Positions 43,768 to 55,226 of a DNA stretch of 64,000 nt are shown piece by piece. The number at the start of each line of letters is the position of its first letter. Within the stretch, counting starts at the first letter, position 1. This stretch comes from Cytobacillus kochii (lineage in GTDB: Bacteria; Bacillota; Bacilli; Bacillales; Cytobacillaceae). The stretch spans positions 1-64,000 of the forward strand of contig NZ_JAIVAM010000013.1 in the NCBI RefSeq assembly GCF_020171845.1, read 5' to 3'. A model generated the notes under the pieces. The model saw nothing but the letters and a program-made list of their open reading frames with translations, made no database searches and was not told the origin of the DNA. Made by a program: the position numbers and the translations under genes.

Positions 43768-44283
43768 ATGCCATTAACACCATTAGATATTCATAACAAA
43801 GAGTTCAGCAAAGGTTTTCGTGGATATGATGAAGATGAAGTAAATGAGTTTTTAGATCAAGTGATTAAAGACTATGAAATCATTATTCGTGAGAAGAAGG
43901 AATTAGAAGAGCGTTTAAACGACTTAAATGAAAGAGTCGGACATTTTAATACGATCGAAGAGACGTTAAATAAGTCGATTGTTGTTGCGCAAGAAGCTGG
44001 GGAAGAAGTGAAGCGAAACGCACAGAAAGAGGCAAAGTTAATTATTCGGGAAGCGGAGAAAAACGCCGATAGGATTGTGAATGAATCATTATCTAAAGCA
44101 AGGAAGATTGCGCTAGATATAGAAGATTTGAAAAAGCAATCGAAAGTATTTAGAAATCGTTTTAAAATGTTAATTGAAGCCCAATTAGATATGCTGCAGA
44201 ATGATGACTGGGACCACTTAATGGAGTATGAGCTAGATACAACAGAATTAAAGTCTACAAAAGAAGAAGAATCTAGAGTATAA
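43768..44283 (+). CDS. divIVA: Cell-pole and septum protein DivIVA
   Basis: A 171-residue coiled-coil protein that senses membrane curvature and places Min proteins and, in sporulation, the chromosome. The conserved N-terminus is PLTPLDIHNKEFSKGFRGYDEDEVNEFLDQVIKDYE, with the membrane-inserting aromatic (Phe at the GFRGY turn). Residues ~30-150 are coiled coil. The acidic tail DTTELKSTKEEESR follows. ATG behind AGGAGGTGG. A TATAAT at 43635-43640 may be its own -10. Confidence 0.96.
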   Translation: MPLTPLDIHNKEFSKGFRGYDEDEVNEFLDQVIKDYEIIIREKKELEERLNDLNERVGHFNTIEETLNKSIVVAQEAGEEVKRNAQKEAKLIIREAEKNADRIVNESLSKARKIALDIEDLKKQSKVFRNRFKMLIEAQLDMLQNDDWDHLMEYELDTTELKSTKEEESRV

Positions 44284-44314
44284 GATACTTTTATCTTTTA
44301 AGATAAACGACGAC

Positions 44315-44344
44315 TTGACGAAGTTGTATCCTATCGCATATAAT
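44315..44344 (+). promoter_or_regulatory. Promoter of ileS
   Basis: TTGACG (44315-44320), 18-base spacer, TATAAT (44339-44344), placed directly before the T-box leader. Confidence 0.75.
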
Positions 44345-44350
44345 CTAGAA

Positions 44351-44627
44351 AAAACATGATAAAACGATGACAGGGATAGTAGCATTCTATCTTACTTAAA
44401 AGAGTGGATTTCCACTTCAGCGATTCAGGGTAGGTGAAAGCCTGATATTAAGAAGAAGAATTTGAACATCACCCTTGAGTTCCTTACTTGAGCTAAAAAG
44501 TTAGAGTAAGGCGTAGACGTTCACGTTACGAATTGATTTTTGAGCGGATAGGAATTTCTCTATCTACAAGGGTGGTACCGCGGGAATATATAACCTCTCG
44601 TCCCTTTTTTGGGATGAGGGGTTTTTT
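44351..44627 (+). promoter_or_regulatory. T-box riboswitch (tRNA-Ile) of ileS
   Basis: The T-box AGGGTGGTACCGCG lies at 44569-44582. A terminator stem follows: CCTCTCGTCCC (44594-44604) with GGGATGAGGGG (44611-44621) and T6. The specifier is ATC (44468-44470) in the context GAAC-ATC-ACCC, an isoleucine codon, agreeing with the downstream gene. Uncharged tRNA-Ile would favour the antiterminator and allow ileS transcription. Confidence 0.93.
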
Positions 44628-44705
44628 GTGTTTTTTCCGCGTACCTTATGTATGAACGCTACTTTGGTCATAATGTTATGTAGTATGTTGAGGAGGAAAT
44701 GAGCT

Positions 44706-47477
44706 ATGGATTACAAAGATACTTTATTAATGCCTAAAACAGATTTCCCAATGAGAGGAAATTTGCCAAAAAGAGAACCTGAAATGCAAACAGAATGGAA
44801 TGAACAAGATATTTATGCAAAAGTGCTTGAGCGCACAAAAAATCAACCTTTGTTTGTTCTGCATGACGGACCTCCTTATGCGAATGGCGATCTTCATATC
44901 GGACATGCATTAAATAAAATTTTAAAAGACTTTATTAACCGCTATAAATCAATGAGTGGTTACCATGCACCATATGTTCCTGGTTGGGATACGCATGGAT
45001 TACCCATTGAACAAGCATTAACGAATAAAGGTGTAAAACGTAAAGAAATGACGGTAGCAGAATTCCGTAAGCTTTGTGAAGAATATGCGTACGGTCAAAT
45101 CGAAAATCAACGTGAACAATTCATGCGATTAGGTGTTCGTGGAGATTGGGAAAATCCCTATATTACATTAAAACCTGCCTATGAGGCCCAACAAATTAAA
45201 GTTTTTGGTGAGATGGCGAAGAAAGGTTATATCTATAAAGGGAAGAAACCTGTTTACTGGTCACCATCATCTGAGTCTGCATTAGCTGAAGCTGAGATTG
45301 AATATAAAGATAAGCAATCCGCTTCCATTTATGTAGGATTCAAAGTGAAAGATGGCAAAGATGTTTTAACTGATGACGTACGTATTATTATTTGGACAAC
45401 CACTCCTTGGACAATGCCAGCTAACTTAGGTATTTCTGTCCACCCGAAACTAAAATATGTTGTCGTTGAAGTGGATAACGAAAAATATTTAGTAGCTGAA
45501 GACCTGCTAGCGACAGTGTCAGAAGAGATTGGCTGGGAAAATCCTAAGGTCGTTCAAACCATTCAAGGTAGTGACTTAGAATATGTGACTGCTGAACATC
45601 CATTATATGGCCGTGATTCACTTGTTATGCTTGGTGACCATGTAACTACAGACGCTGGTACTGGTTGTGTTCATACGGCTCCAGGACATGGTGAAGACGA
45701 CTTTTACATCGGAAGTAAATATGGCTTAGATGTATTATGTCCAGTAGATGATAAAGGTGTAATGACAGAAGAAGCACCTGGCTTTGAAGGTCTTTTCTAT
45801 GATAAGGCGAATAAACCAATCACTGAAAAATTAGAAGAAGTCGGCGCGTTATTGAAGCTTTCTTTTATCAAGCATTCTTATCCACATGATTGGCGTACAA
45901 AAAAACCAGTTATTTTCCGTGCAACGGCTCAATGGTTTGCTTCAATTAAAGATTTTAGACAGGAATTATTGCAAGCAATTAATGATACAACATTTACACC
46001 AGCATGGGGCGAAACAAGGCTTTATAATATGGTTCGTGATCGTGGCGATTGGTGTATTTCTAGACAGCGCGCATGGGGTGTGCCAATTCCTGTCTTCTAT
46101 GCAGAAAATGGAGAAGAGATTATTACAGACGAAACCATTAATCATGTATCCAACCTATTTAGAGAGCACGGTTCTAATGTGTGGTTTGAAAAAGAGGCAA
46201 AGGAATTATTGCCTGAAGGATTTACTCATCCAGGTAGCCCAAATGGTGTATTTACAAAAGAAACTGATATTATGGATGTGTGGTTTGATTCAGGTTCTTC
46301 GCATCAAGCAGTATTGCTAGAGCGTGAAGATTTACAAAGACCAGCAGATCTTTATCTAGAAGGGTCTGACCAATATAGAGGTTGGTTTAACTCATCATTA
46401 TCAACAGGTGTCGCTGTAACTGGTAAGGCGCCATATAAAGGCATCTTAAGTCACGGCTTTGTTTTAGATGGTGAAGGGAGAAAAATGAGTAAGTCAATTG
46501 GTAATGTCATTGTACCTTCAAAAGTGATGAACCAATTAGGTGCAGATATTTTAAGACTATGGGTTGCATCAGTTGATTACCAAGCAGATGTAAGAGTATC
46601 TGATCCAATCTTAAAACAAGTAGCAGAAGTTTACCGTAAAATTAGAAACACTTTCCGCTTCTTATTAGGAAACTTAGCTGATTTTGATCCAGCAGTACAT
46701 CGCGTTTCTTATGATGATTTACGTGAAGTCGATCAGTTTATGTTAGTGAAGTTAAATAAACTAATCGAAACATCGCTTCAATCATATGAGAACTATGAAT
46801 TTGCAGGTATTTACCATGCTGTGAATAATTTCTGCACATTAGACTTAAGTTCGTTCTATTTAGACTTTGCGAAAGATGTGTTGTACATTGAAGCGCAAGA
46901 TCAACATGATCGTCGTGCGATTCAAACAGTGCTTTATGATAGCTTAGTTGCCCTTACTAAGCTTGTATCACCGATTCTTTCTCATACAGCTGATGAAGTG
47001 TGGCGTCACATTCCAAGCGTGGAAGAGATGAGTGTTCAATTGACAGATATGCCGTCAGTAGAAACTTTTGCCAATGCGGAAGAATTAACGGCAAAATGGA
47101 CAGCATTCATGAAACTAAGAAATCATGTCCTAAAAGCTCTAGAAGAAGCACGAAATGAAAAAGTAATCGGTAAATCATTGACAGCAAAAGTAACGTTGTA
47201 TGTCGATAACGAAACCAATTCATTACTTGATTCTATTTCAGAGAGCCTACCACAACTCTTTATCGTTTCTGCATTTGAAGTGGCAGGCAGCTTAGAACAA
47301 GCACCAAATGAAGCACATAAATTTGACAATGTAGCAATCCTAGTTTCCAAAGCTGAAGGCGAAACATGTGAACGTTGTTGGACTGTCACACCAGAAGTTG
47401 GGGAAGTAGATGAATTTTCAACACTCTGCCCACGTTGTGCTACTGTCGTGAAAGAAAACTATAGCCATTTGAGCTAA
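44706..47477 (+). CDS. ileS: Isoleucyl-tRNA synthetase
   Basis: Charges tRNA-Ile. The 923-residue class I enzyme has the HIGH motif in [16 protein letters not shown] (about residues 57-72), an editing (CP1) domain containing [13 protein letters not shown] and [17 protein letters not shown], and KMSKS in [12 protein letters not shown] (about 594-605). A C-terminal zinc finger is formed by CERCW and CPRC (about 889-911). The ATG follows TGAGGAGGAAATGAGCT. The zinc-finger form is the common bacterial type, not the mupirocin-resistant one. It is controlled by the upstream T-box. Confidence 0.98.
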   Translation: MDYKDTLLMPKTDFPMRGNLPKREPEMQTEWNEQDIYAKVLERTKNQPLFVLHDGPPYANGDLHIGHALNKILKDFINRYKSMSGYHAPYVPGWDTHGLPIEQALTNKGVKRKEMTVAEFRKLCEEYAYGQIENQREQFMRLGVRGDWENPYITLKPAYEAQQIKVFGEMAKKGYIYKGKKPVYWSPSSESALAEAEIEYKDKQSASIYVGFKVKDGKDVLTDDVRIIIWTTTPWTMPANLGISVHPKLKYVVVEVDNEKYLVAEDLLATVSEEIGWENPKVVQTIQGSDLEYVTAEHPLYGRDSLVMLGDHVTTDAGTGCVHTAPGHGEDDFYIGSKYGLDVLCPVDDKGVMTEEAPGFEGLFYDKANKPITEKLEEVGALLKLSFIKHSYPHDWRTKKPVIFRATAQWFASIKDFRQELLQAINDTTFTPAWGETRLYNMVRDRGDWCISRQRAWGVPIPVFYAENGEEIITDETINHVSNLFREHGSNVWFEKEAKELLPEGFTHPGSPNGVFTKETDIMDVWFDSGSSHQAVLLEREDLQRPADLYLEGSDQYRGWFNSSLSTGVAVTGKAPYKGILSHGFVLDGEGRKMSKSIGNVIVPSKVMNQLGADILRLWVASVDYQADVRVSDPILKQVAEVYRKIRNTFRFLLGNLADFDPAVHRVSYDDLREVDQFMLVKLNKLIETSLQSYENYEFAGIYHAVNNFCTLDLSSFYLDFAKDVLYIEAQDQHDRRAIQTVLYDSLVALTKLVSPILSHTADEVWRHIPSVEEMSVQLTDMPSVETFANAEELTAKWTAFMKLRNHVLKALEEARNEKVIGKSLTAKVTLYVDNETNSLLDSISESLPQLFIVSAFEVAGSLEQAPNEAHKFDNVAILVSKAEGETCERCWTVTPEVGEVDEFSTLCPRCATVVKENYSHLS

Positions 47478-47511
47478 GTGGTACTAGGTTAAAAAGAACT
47501 ACCCTAATTTT

Positions 47512-47540
47512 GGCCCGGACGAACCGTTCGGGTCTTTTTC
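47512..47540 (+). terminator. Terminator of ileS
   Basis: CCCGGACG (47514-47521) pairs with CGTTCGGG (47525-47532) with one G-U around AAC, followed by TCTTTTTC. Confidence 0.88.
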
Positions 47541-47861
47541 TAATTATATAAGAAGAATGAATGAAGATAGAAAATGAAGTAAAGCTAAATGACTTTTGCC
47601 TTATTTATAATAAAAGCGACTGTAACAAAATGCATCAGATGAAGAAAATGTTAGCCAATATTTTAGTGCATCATTTTTATTATGTCTCGGCTTTTCACAC
47701 TTTCCATTTCTTTAATCCTTCTTGATTATGAGTAAAAACTAATAAAATTTTCCTCAACCTGCAAAACTTGTTCACCTTGTAAAATCTTTAGAGGCGTTCA
47801 AAATTAGCCAGTTGCTCATAATAACTTTATGAACAATCTTGTAGGATGAAGGGGGATTTTT
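47541..47861 (+). other. Intergenic region between ileS and ylyA
   Basis: About 320 AT-rich bases with no convincing ORF or promoter. AAATGCATCA…TAGTGCATCATTT around 47630-47675 can form an imperfect hairpin followed by T-rich DNA, perhaps a decayed terminator. Confidence 0.5.
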
Positions 47862-48155
47862 TTGAACAATCAACCACATGTTATTCCACTAATTGAAGAG
47901 CTTCGTAATACGAGACAAGAGTTACTTGAGAGGTTAATGCAAAGTAATCTTCACCCCTTTATAAATGAAATGATATTAGATGAATTATATGATGTTGAAA
48001 AGGCGATTGAGAAGTATGAAAATGGCCAATTCGGCACATGTGAAATTTCTGGTGAGTTTTTGCCAGAAGATTTATTAACATTAATCCCTACGTTAAAAAC
48101 AATGGACGATTGTCAGTCTCTTAAAAGGTTCTATCGTAAAGCCCTTTATGATTAA
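47862..48155 (+). CDS. ylyA: TraR/DksA-family protein YlyA
   Basis: A 97-residue short DksA-like protein. TTG start behind GAAGGGGGA. The N-terminal ~45 residues are a helical hairpin (LIEELRNTRQELLERLMQSN … MILDELYDVEKAIEKYENGQ). The globular end reads FGTCEISGEFLPEDLLTLIPTLKTMDDC, in which the four-cysteine zinc finger of DksA is reduced to a single conserved cysteine, as in the YteA/YlyA subgroup. Its place between ileS and lspA matches B. subtilis ylyA, implicated in sporulation-stage RNA polymerase modulation. Confidence 0.88.
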   Translation: MNNQPHVIPLIEELRNTRQELLERLMQSNLHPFINEMILDELYDVEKAIEKYENGQFGTCEISGEFLPEDLLTLIPTLKTMDDCQSLKRFYRKALYD

Positions 48156-48189
48156 AACGATCGCTTAAAGAGCAAAGCTACCGTTTTTT
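48156..48189 (+). terminator. Imperfect terminator between ylyA and lspA
   Basis: AACGATCGCTT (48156-48166) pairs with AAGCTACCGTT (48175-48185) at nine of eleven positions, then T6. Confidence 0.5.
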
Positions 48190-48243
48190 ATGGGTTTATG
48201 CTAAAATGCAAAGGTATACAAATGAATATTGGAGGTTGCCTTT

Positions 48244-48729
48244 GTGTTTTTCTACATAATCGCTTTATTGATTATTGCTTTTGATCAATGGACTAAATGG
48301 TTAATTGTCAAGAATTTTACGCTTGGTGAAAGTATTACTGTCATTGAAGATTTTCTGTATATTACTTCCCATCGGAACACAGGTGCAGCCTGGGGAATAT
48401 TAGAAGGTCAAATGTGGTTCTTTTATTTGATTACTGTTATTGTCATCATCGGAATCATTTATTATATGCAAACACATGCGAAGGGAAAATGGCTTCTTCA
48501 GCTCTCATTAGCACTTATATTAGGTGGTGCAATTGGAAACTTTATTGATCGTCTTTGGCGAAAAGAAGTGGTTGATTTTATTCATACTTTCCCGTTCGGA
48601 TATAACTTCCCGATATTTAATGTTGCGGACTCCTCTCTATGTGTAGGTGTCGTGTTGTTATTAATACAGATGATACGAGAGGAAAGAGAAGTGAAAAAGG
48701 AGAAAGCAAATGAGCAAAGTGGAACATAA
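48244..48729 (+). CDS. lspA: Lipoprotein signal peptidase II
   Basis: Removes signal peptides from prolipoproteins, such as the phage lipoprotein at 2488. The GTG at 48244 lies seven bases after TTGGAGGT and gives 161 residues; the TTG at 48229 falls inside the ribosome site. Four membrane helices are evident. The catalytic aspartates lie in [11 protein letters not shown] (about residue 106) and [11 protein letters not shown] (about residue 128). [13 protein letters not shown] (about 39-51) is the other hallmark. The C-terminal ~20 residues are charged. The last 20 bases overlap the next gene. Confidence 0.96.
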   Translation: MFFYIIALLIIAFDQWTKWLIVKNFTLGESITVIEDFLYITSHRNTGAAWGILEGQMWFFYLITVIVIIGIIYYMQTHAKGKWLLQLSLALILGGAIGNFIDRLWRKEVVDFIHTFPFGYNFPIFNVADSSLCVGVVLLLIQMIREEREVKKEKANEQSGT

Positions 48730-49615
48730 TGTCACCGATAATCAAGCGGGTGATCGAATTGATAAGGTGCTGGCTAATCTGAATGCAGAATGGTCAAGAA
48801 CACAAGTACAAGAATGGATAAAAGCAGGACATGTGCTTGTCAATGGTAATAAAGTGAAAACAAATTATAAAGTAGTAAATGAAGACCATCTTGATATTAT
48901 TATTCCTGATCCAGAGCCATTAGATGTAGTTGCTGAGGATATGGACTTGGATATTTATTATGAAGATAGTGATGTTTTAGTTGTCAATAAACCGAGGGGA
49001 ATGGTTGTACACCCTGCGGCTGGGCATGGAACAGGTACTTTGGTAAACGGTTTATTAGCACATTGTAAAGACTTATCAGGTATAAATGGGGTTATGAGAC
49101 CAGGTATTGTCCATCGCATTGATAAGGACACTTCCGGCCTTCTGATGGTTGCTAAAAATGATCTTGCCCATGAGAAGTTAGTAGATCAACTTGTTAATAA
49201 GACGGTGACGAGAAAATATAAAGCGATTGTTCACGGCGTTGTCAATCATGATCATGGCACAATTGATGCCCCAATTGGGAGAGATACGAAAGATCGTCAA
49301 AGTATGACGGTGGTTGATAGTGGTAAACATGCTGTAACGCATTTTAATGTTATCGACCGTTTTAAAGATTTTACTTTGATAGAATGTCAACTCGAAACGG
49401 GAAGAACGCATCAAATACGTGTTCATATGAAATATATTGGCTTTCCATTAGCTGGCGATCCGAAATATGGGCCGCGAAAAACGGTTGAATTCGGCGGACA
49501 AGTGCTTCATGCAGGTGTGTTAGGGTTTAATCATCCAAGAACAGGTGAGTACCTTGAATTTACTGCACCATTGCCAACGGATTTTAAACAGCTAATTGCT
49601 ATGTTGGAAAAATAA
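48710..49615 (+). CDS. ylyB: RluD-family 23S rRNA pseudouridine synthase (YlyB)
   Basis: A 301-residue pseudouridine synthase. An N-terminal S4 domain ([37 protein letters not shown], about residues 14-50) is followed by the catalytic domain: [26 protein letters not shown] (about 91-116), the active-site [20 protein letters not shown] with the catalytic aspartate (about 139), and [26 protein letters not shown] (about 227-252). The ATG at 48710 lies inside lspA behind AAGGAGAAAGCAA, so the genes are translationally coupled. Exact uridine targets are not shown by the sequence. Confidence 0.94.
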   Translation: MSKVEHNVTDNQAGDRIDKVLANLNAEWSRTQVQEWIKAGHVLVNGNKVKTNYKVVNEDHLDIIIPDPEPLDVVAEDMDLDIYYEDSDVLVVNKPRGMVVHPAAGHGTGTLVNGLLAHCKDLSGINGVMRPGIVHRIDKDTSGLLMVAKNDLAHEKLVDQLVNKTVTRKYKAIVHGVVNHDHGTIDAPIGRDTKDRQSMTVVDSGKHAVTHFNVIDRFKDFTLIECQLETGRTHQIRVHMKYIGFPLAGDPKYGPRKTVEFGGQVLHAGVLGFNHPRTGEYLEFTAPLPTDFKQLIAMLEK

Positions 49616-49618
49616 TAG

Positions 49619-49647
49619 TTGACACATAAGTTGAAGTGTTATAAGAT
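49619..49647 (+). promoter_or_regulatory. Promoter of the pyr operon
   Basis: TTGACA (49619-49624), 17-base spacer, TAAGAT (49642-49647), directly after the ylyB stop and before the first PyrR attenuator. It drives the entire pyrimidine operon. Confidence 0.75.
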
Positions 49648-49676
49648 GAATTCAGTTAAATAAGTCCTTTAAGAAC

Positions 49677-49780
49677 AGTCCCGTGAGGCTGGGAAGGAAA
49701 CGGTATGAACATACGGTTGTTGTATGTTCAAATAAAGTACAATCGTTTACCCTCTCGTCCTTAGGTGAGAGGGTTTTTTA
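49677..49780 (+). promoter_or_regulatory. PyrR attenuator 1 (before pyrR)
   Basis: The PyrR-binding loop AGTCCCGTGAGGCT is at 49677-49690. The terminator pairs ACCCTCTC (49749-49756) with GAGAGGGT (49767-49774), then T. UMP-bound PyrR stabilises the anti-antiterminator, so the terminator forms when pyrimidines are plentiful. Confidence 0.93.
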
Positions 49781-49786
49781 GTATAA

Positions 49787-50344
<558 letters not shown>

Positions 50345-50363
50345 ATGAGCCCTTTTTAAATGC

Positions 50364-50453
50364 AGTCCAGAGAGGCTGACAAAGGGGGAAGTAATAGACT
50401 GCTCCTGTCTATGCTTACCAACCCTCTTTGTCCGCAGGCAAAGAGGGTTTTAT
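50364..50453 (+). promoter_or_regulatory. PyrR attenuator 2 (before pyrP)
   Basis: Binding loop AGTCCAGAGAGGCT at 50364-50377. Terminator AACCCTCTTTG (50420-50430) with CAAAGAGGGTT (50439-50449), then TTAT. Confidence 0.92.
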
Positions 50454-50475
50454 ATTAAAGGGGAGAAATACCACC

Positions 50476-51753
50476 ATGAATAAACCAGTATTAGACATAC
50501 ATGATAAACCAACGCCAGTACATTGGCTCACCCTTAGCTTACAGCATTTATTCGCCATGTTTGGTGCGACCATCTTAGTACCATACTTAGTAGGATTAAG
50601 TCCGGCTATTGCACTAATCTCAAGTGGTATCGGAACACTTGCCTTCCTAATGATTACAAAATGGAAAGTACCAGCTTACCTAGGTTCGTCTTTCGCATTT
50701 ATTATTCCTATACAGACGGCTCAGCTCGAAGGTGGACCTGGTGCTGCTATGATAGGAAGCTTTATGGCAGGTCTCGTTTATGGGATTGTCGCTCTTATTA
50801 TTAAGCAAGCAGGTTATCGTTGGATTTTAAAATTATTACCACCAATTGTTACAGGACCTGTTATTATCGTTATCGGACTTGCGTTATCAGGAACAGCGAT
50901 AGACATGGCAATGAACAACCCCGTAACAGGAGAATATAGCATGCTTCACTTCTCGGCAGCTTTAATTACACTTGCTGCTACAGTAGTTATCTCAGTATAT
51001 GGAAAAGGGATGTTTGGAATGATTCCGATTCTTGCTGGTATAATTATCGGTTATGTATACTCACTCATGATTGGTATTGTTGACTTCTCAGTGGTTGCAA
51101 AAGCTGCATGGTTTGAAATGCCTGAATTTATCTTTCCTGTGATGGATTATGATATCAGAATTACTCTTGATCTTGCTCTATTGATGATCCCGGTAGCTGT
51201 TGTCACTCTTTCTGAACATATCGGTCATCAACTTGTACTCGGAAAAGTCGTTGGCAAAGACTATATTAAAGACCCAGGCTTACATCGCTCAATCTTAGGT
51301 GATGGGATGGGAACAATGTTATCAGCACTAATAGGAGGGCCACCGAAAACAACCTATGGAGAAAATATCGGTGTACTTGCGATCACCAAAATTTACAGTG
51401 TTTATGTAATTGCAGGTGCAGCAGTGATTGCCATCGTCTTCGGTTTTGTCGGAAAAGTAACAGCTTTAATAAGTTCAATACCGACACCTGTTATGGGCGG
51501 TGTTTCAATCCTTCTATTCGGTATCATAGCTTCTTCAGGATTAAGGATGCTTGTAGATAATAAAGTAGACTTTGGTAATAACCGTAACTTAGCTATCGCC
51601 TCTGTTATCTTAGTATTAGGAATTGGCGGTGCGCATTTACAACTTTGGGTATTCAACTTAGAGGGAATGGCGATTGCTGCAATTGCTGGGGTTATACTCA
51701 ACTTAGTCTTACCGGGTAAACCGGAAGTAGATGAGAATATGTTTGAAAACTAA
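50476..51753 (+). CDS. pyrP: Uracil permease
   Basis: Takes up uracil by proton symport. The ATG at 50476, ten bases after AAAGGGGAG, gives 425 residues; the upstream in-frame codons lie in the attenuator. The NCS2-family protein has ~12-14 membrane helices. Recognisable motifs are SLQHLFAMFGATILVPYLVG (about residues 19-38), LGSSFAFIIPIQ and the substrate-site stretch LSEHIGHQLVLG near the middle, followed by LIGGPPKTTYGENIGVLAIT (about 283-302). Regulated by attenuator 2. Confidence 0.95.
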   Translation: MNKPVLDIHDKPTPVHWLTLSLQHLFAMFGATILVPYLVGLSPAIALISSGIGTLAFLMITKWKVPAYLGSSFAFIIPIQTAQLEGGPGAAMIGSFMAGLVYGIVALIIKQAGYRWILKLLPPIVTGPVIIVIGLALSGTAIDMAMNNPVTGEYSMLHFSAALITLAATVVISVYGKGMFGMIPILAGIIIGYVYSLMIGIVDFSVVAKAAWFEMPEFIFPVMDYDIRITLDLALLMIPVAVVTLSEHIGHQLVLGKVVGKDYIKDPGLHRSILGDGMGTMLSALIGGPPKTTYGENIGVLAITKIYSVYVIAGAAVIAIVFGFVGKVTALISSIPTPVMGGVSILLFGIIASSGLRMLVDNKVDFGNNRNLAIASVILVLGIGGAHLQLWVFNLEGMAIAAIAGVILNLVLPGKPEVDENMFEN

Positions 51754-51770
51754 TTACGCCTTTTAAAAGG

Positions 51771-51888
51771 AATCCAGAGAGGTTCCTAAGGGTGTTGAAG
51801 AGCTCAGTTCAAAGTGGGAAGAAAAATCCCACCTTTGTACACTCATGTTTATTCGACACCTTGACTTGTTTTTGTCAAGGTGTTTTTT
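51771..51888 (+). promoter_or_regulatory. PyrR attenuator 3 (before pyrB)
   Basis: Binding loop AATCCAGAGAGGTT at 51771-51784. Terminator ACACCTTGAC (51856-51865) with GTCAAGGTGT (51874-51883), then T. The loop differs from the first two at its flanks. Confidence 0.92.
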
Positions 51889-51956
51889 AATAGCAAAGCA
51901 AAGAAGTTAAGGGTAATCAACCTTTACGTTTCAATAAAAAAAGGAGGTTGTCTTTT

Positions 51957-52892
51957 ATGGAACATTGTCTCACTACAACTGATCTAACAATAGACGAAAT
52001 TCAAGGGATCTTAGCCGATGCAGAGCATTTTATTAAGGGTGAAATGTGGAAACCTAAAAACAAAGTTTTTATCGCTAATCTCTTTTTTGAAAACAGTACA
52101 AGAACAAAGTGTAGCTTTGAAGTAGCCGAAAGAAGGTTGGGCTTAGATATTATTCCATTTGAAGTGAGTACTTCTAGTGTGGCAAAGGGTGAAACGCTCT
52201 ATGATACAGTAAAGACGCTTGAAGCGATTGGGGTTCAACTAGCTGTCATCAGGCATAATGAGAATTGTTATTTTGATCAACTGATTGGGAAGACCAATAG
52301 TGCGATTATTAATGCAGGCGATGGAAGTGGTCATCATCCAACACAGTCTTTGCTTGACCTACTGACGATCAAACAAGAATTCGGTAGCTTTAAAGGATTA
52401 AAGGTAGCCATCGTTGGTGACTTACGTCATAGCCGTGTTGCCAGGTCAAATGCAGAGAGCTTAAATCGGTTAGGTGCGAACGTAATTTTCTCAGGACCAG
52501 AAATATGGTTCGATCAAGACATGGCCCAACATGGACAATATGTGTCTATCGATAAAGCGGTCAAAGAAGCCGATGTCATCATGCTGCTAAGGGTACAGCA
52601 TGAACGTCATGAAGGTGGTATATGGGACGCTGAAAAGTACCATAAGGCATTTGGGTTAACACTTGAACGGGAAAAAATGATGAAAAAGGACAGCATTATT
52701 ATGCACCCTGCACCAGTTAACCGCGGCGTAGAGATTGCAGACAGTTTAGTTGAGTGTGAACGGTCAAGAATTTTCAAACAAATGCAAAATGGTGTATTTA
52801 TTAGAATGGCGGTATTAAAAAGAATAATTGAACAATTTGAAAGGGGAGAGCGTAATGGGAATCATCATCAAAAATGGTCAATTGCTTACTAA
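51957..52892 (+). CDS. pyrB: Aspartate carbamoyltransferase, catalytic subunit
   Basis: Joins carbamoyl phosphate and aspartate. The ATG at 51957 (nine bases after AAGGAGG) gives 311 residues. Carbamoyl-phosphate binding [19 protein letters not shown] is at about residues 49-67. [17 protein letters not shown] (about 122-138) and [12 protein letters not shown] (about 249-260) are the other active-site stretches. No regulatory pyrI is present, as in other bacilli. The C-terminus is extended ~12 residues (RNGNHHQKW…) through the overlap with pyrC. Confidence 0.96.
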   Translation: MEHCLTTTDLTIDEIQGILADAEHFIKGEMWKPKNKVFIANLFFENSTRTKCSFEVAERRLGLDIIPFEVSTSSVAKGETLYDTVKTLEAIGVQLAVIRHNENCYFDQLIGKTNSAIINAGDGSGHHPTQSLLDLLTIKQEFGSFKGLKVAIVGDLRHSRVARSNAESLNRLGANVIFSGPEIWFDQDMAQHGQYVSIDKAVKEADVIMLLRVQHERHEGGIWDAEKYHKAFGLTLEREKMMKKDSIIMHPAPVNRGVEIADSLVECERSRIFKQMQNGVFIRMAVLKRIIEQFERGERNGNHHQKWSIAY

Positions 52893-54141
52893 TGAAGGGG
52901 AATTACTTCAACAGGATGTGTTAATTAATGATGGGAAGATTGAAGAAATCGGTCAATCCATCGCAGTAAATGAGCATGAGGTCATTGATGCAACAGGTCA
53001 ACTTGTAACAGCAGGATTTGTCGACCTTCATGTCCATTTACGCGAGCCGGGTGGTGAACATAAAGAAACAATTGCAACTGGTACACAGGCAGCGGCACGA
53101 GGCGGATTCACTACAATTGCTGCAATGCCAAATACAAGACCTGTACCAGATAGTAAGGAACAAATGGAAGCATTACATAAAAGAATCACTGAAACAGGCG
53201 TAGTGGAAGTATTACCATATGCATCCATCACTATAAGAGAAGCTGGAGCCGAACTAACAGATTTTGCAGCACTTAAAGAAGCAGGGGCCTTCGCTTTTAC
53301 TGATGACGGGGTTGGCGTACAGTCAGCTGATATGATGTACTCAGCGATGAAGAAGGCAGCTGAAGTAGATATGGCAATTGTCGCTCATTGCGAAGAGAAT
53401 ACACTAATTCATAAAGGTGCTGTTCATGAAGGGAAGTTTTCAAAAGCACAAGGTATAAATGGTATCCCTTCAGTATGTGAATCTGTGCATATTGCAAGAG
53501 ACGTGTTATTAGCAGAGGCAGCCAATTGCCATTATCATGTTTGTCATATTAGCACAAAAGAATCGGTTCGTGTGGTAAGAGATGCCAAGAGGGCAGGAAT
53601 TAAAGTAACGGCAGAAGTGACGCCACACCACTTATTATTATCAGAAGAAGATATCCCTGGTCTTGATACAAACTATAAGATGAACCCTCCACTTAGAGGC
53701 AAAGACGATCAAGAAGCGCTGTTAGAGGGTCTACTAGATGGGACAATCGATTTTATCGCTACTGACCATGCCCCGCATGCAGCAGAAGAGAAGGCTGAAG
53801 GGATGACCTTATCACCGTTCGGTATTGTAGGATTGGAGACAGCTTTTCCACTTCTTTATACGAACTTTGTAAAGAAAGGTATATTCACACTAAAGCAACT
53901 CATCGATTTCTTAACAAGAAAACCAGCTGAATCTTTCTCTTTAAATAGAGGGCTATTACAAAAAGGAAGCAGGGCGGATATTGTATTGCTTGATTTGGAA
54001 AAGGAAGAAGCAATTGATCCTAATACCTTCTTATCAAAAGGTAAAAATACACCGTTTGCTGGTTGGAAGTGTAAAGGTTGGCCAACAACGACAATTGTCG
54101 CTGGAAAGGTAGTCTTTAAAAAGGGGAGTGTAACAGCATGA
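52855..54141 (+). CDS. pyrC: Dihydroorotase (type I)
   Basis: Cyclises carbamoyl aspartate to dihydroorotate. The ATG at 52855, within the pyrB end, follows AAGGGGAGAGCG and gives 428 residues. Zinc ligands are in [13 protein letters not shown] (about residues 54-66), the later [23 protein letters not shown] and [16 protein letters not shown] (about 298-313). This is the long bacillus form, about 80 residues larger than E. coli PyrC. It overlaps pyrB by 38 bases and carA by four. Confidence 0.97.
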   Translation: MGIIIKNGQLLTNEGELLQQDVLINDGKIEEIGQSIAVNEHEVIDATGQLVTAGFVDLHVHLREPGGEHKETIATGTQAAARGGFTTIAAMPNTRPVPDSKEQMEALHKRITETGVVEVLPYASITIREAGAELTDFAALKEAGAFAFTDDGVGVQSADMMYSAMKKAAEVDMAIVAHCEENTLIHKGAVHEGKFSKAQGINGIPSVCESVHIARDVLLAEAANCHYHVCHISTKESVRVVRDAKRAGIKVTAEVTPHHLLLSEEDIPGLDTNYKMNPPLRGKDDQEALLEGLLDGTIDFIATDHAPHAAEEKAEGMTLSPFGIVGLETAFPLLYTNFVKKGIFTLKQLIDFLTRKPAESFSLNRGLLQKGSRADIVLLDLEKEEAIDPNTFLSKGKNTPFAGWKCKGWPTTTIVAGKVVFKKGSVTA

Positions 54142-55226
54142 AAAGACAATTAATTTTAGAAGATGGCACAGTATTTATTGGTGAAGGCTTTGGTAGTGGT
54201 AAACAAACGATGGGTGAAGTCGTGTTTAATACAGGCATGACGGGATACCAAGAAGTGTTATCTGACCCTTCGTATTGTGGTCAAATCGTTACTTTAACTT
54301 ACCCGTTAATAGGTAATTATGGTATTAACCGTGATGACTTTGAATCCATTCATCCAGCTATCAGTGGCTTCATTGTGAAAGAAGCAGCGGAATATCCTTC
54401 AAATTTTCGTCATCAACAATCGCTTGCTGAGTACTTTTCTATGAAAGACATTCCAGGCATCGCTGGGATTGATACGAGAAAATTAACAAGAATCATCCGT
54501 AAAGCAGGAACTTTAAAAGGAACGATTTGTAGCATGGAAGAAAATGTTGCCGAGATATTAGAAAAAATGAAAGCAACTAAACTGCGAGTCGATCAAGTAA
54601 AGCAAGTATCAACAAAAACGCCTTACCCATCACCAGGGCGTGGCAGAAGAGTAGTATTAGTTGATTTTGGTATGAAACACGGGATTTTAAGAGAATTAAA
54701 TAAAAGAGATTGTGACGTCATTGTTGTTCCATACAACACGACTGCACAAGAAATCTTAAATTTAAGTCCTGATGGCATCATGTTATCAAATGGCCCTGGG
54801 GATCCAAAAGATGTGCCACAAGCAATTGAGATGGTTAGAGAGATTCTTGGGAAAGTTCCACTGTTCGGCATTTGTCTTGGACATCAAATCTTTGCGCTCG
54901 CTTGCGGGGCCAATACGGAAAAGATGAAATTTGGTCATCGTGGATCGAACCATCCTGTAAAGGAATTGGCTACAGGTAAGGTTGCGATCACTTCACAAAA
55001 CCATGGCTACTCCGTAGATGAAGCATCAATTACACAAACAGACCTTGAAATAACACATATTGCTTTAAATGATGGCACAGTTGAAGGGTTAAAGCATAAA
55101 TTGCACCCTGCTTTCACTGTACAGTATCATCCAGAAGCTTCACCAGGACCTGAAGATGCCAACGGACTTTTTGAACAGTTTTTAACACTAATTGAAATGA
55201 ACAGACAGGAAGGTGTTTATCAATGA
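54138..55226 (+). CDS. carA: Carbamoyl-phosphate synthase small subunit, pyrimidine-specific
   Basis: Provides ammonia from glutamine for carbamoyl phosphate; called pyrAA in B. subtilis. The 362-residue protein has the N-terminal CPSase domain ([23 protein letters not shown], about residues 30-52). The class I amidotransferase has the catalytic Cys in [15 protein letters not shown] (about 245-259) and the His-Glu of [11 protein letters not shown] (about 334-344). Its ATG shares ATGA with the pyrC stop and its end overlaps carB by four bases. Confidence 0.97.
   Translation: MKRQLILEDGTVFIGEGFGSGKQTMGEVVFNTGMTGYQEVLSDPSYCGQIVTLTYPLIGNYGINRDDFESIHPAISGFIVKEAAEYPSNFRHQQSLAEYFSMKDIPGIAGIDTRKLTRIIRKAGTLKGTICSMEENVAEILEKMKATKLRVDQVKQVSTKTPYPSPGRGRRVVLVDFGMKHGILRELNKRDCDVIVVPYNTTAQEILNLSPDGIMLSNGPGDPKDVPQAIEMVREILGKVPLFGICLGHQIFALACGANTEKMKFGHRGSNHPVKELATGKVAITSQNHGYSVDEASITQTDLEITHIALNDGTVEGLKHKLHPAFTVQYHPEASPGPEDANGLFEQFLTLIEMNRQEGVYQ

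Noticed and set aside
48229..48243. TTG at 48229 as start of lspA
   Set aside because: It lies in TTGGAGGT, which is the ribosome site for the GTG at 48244.
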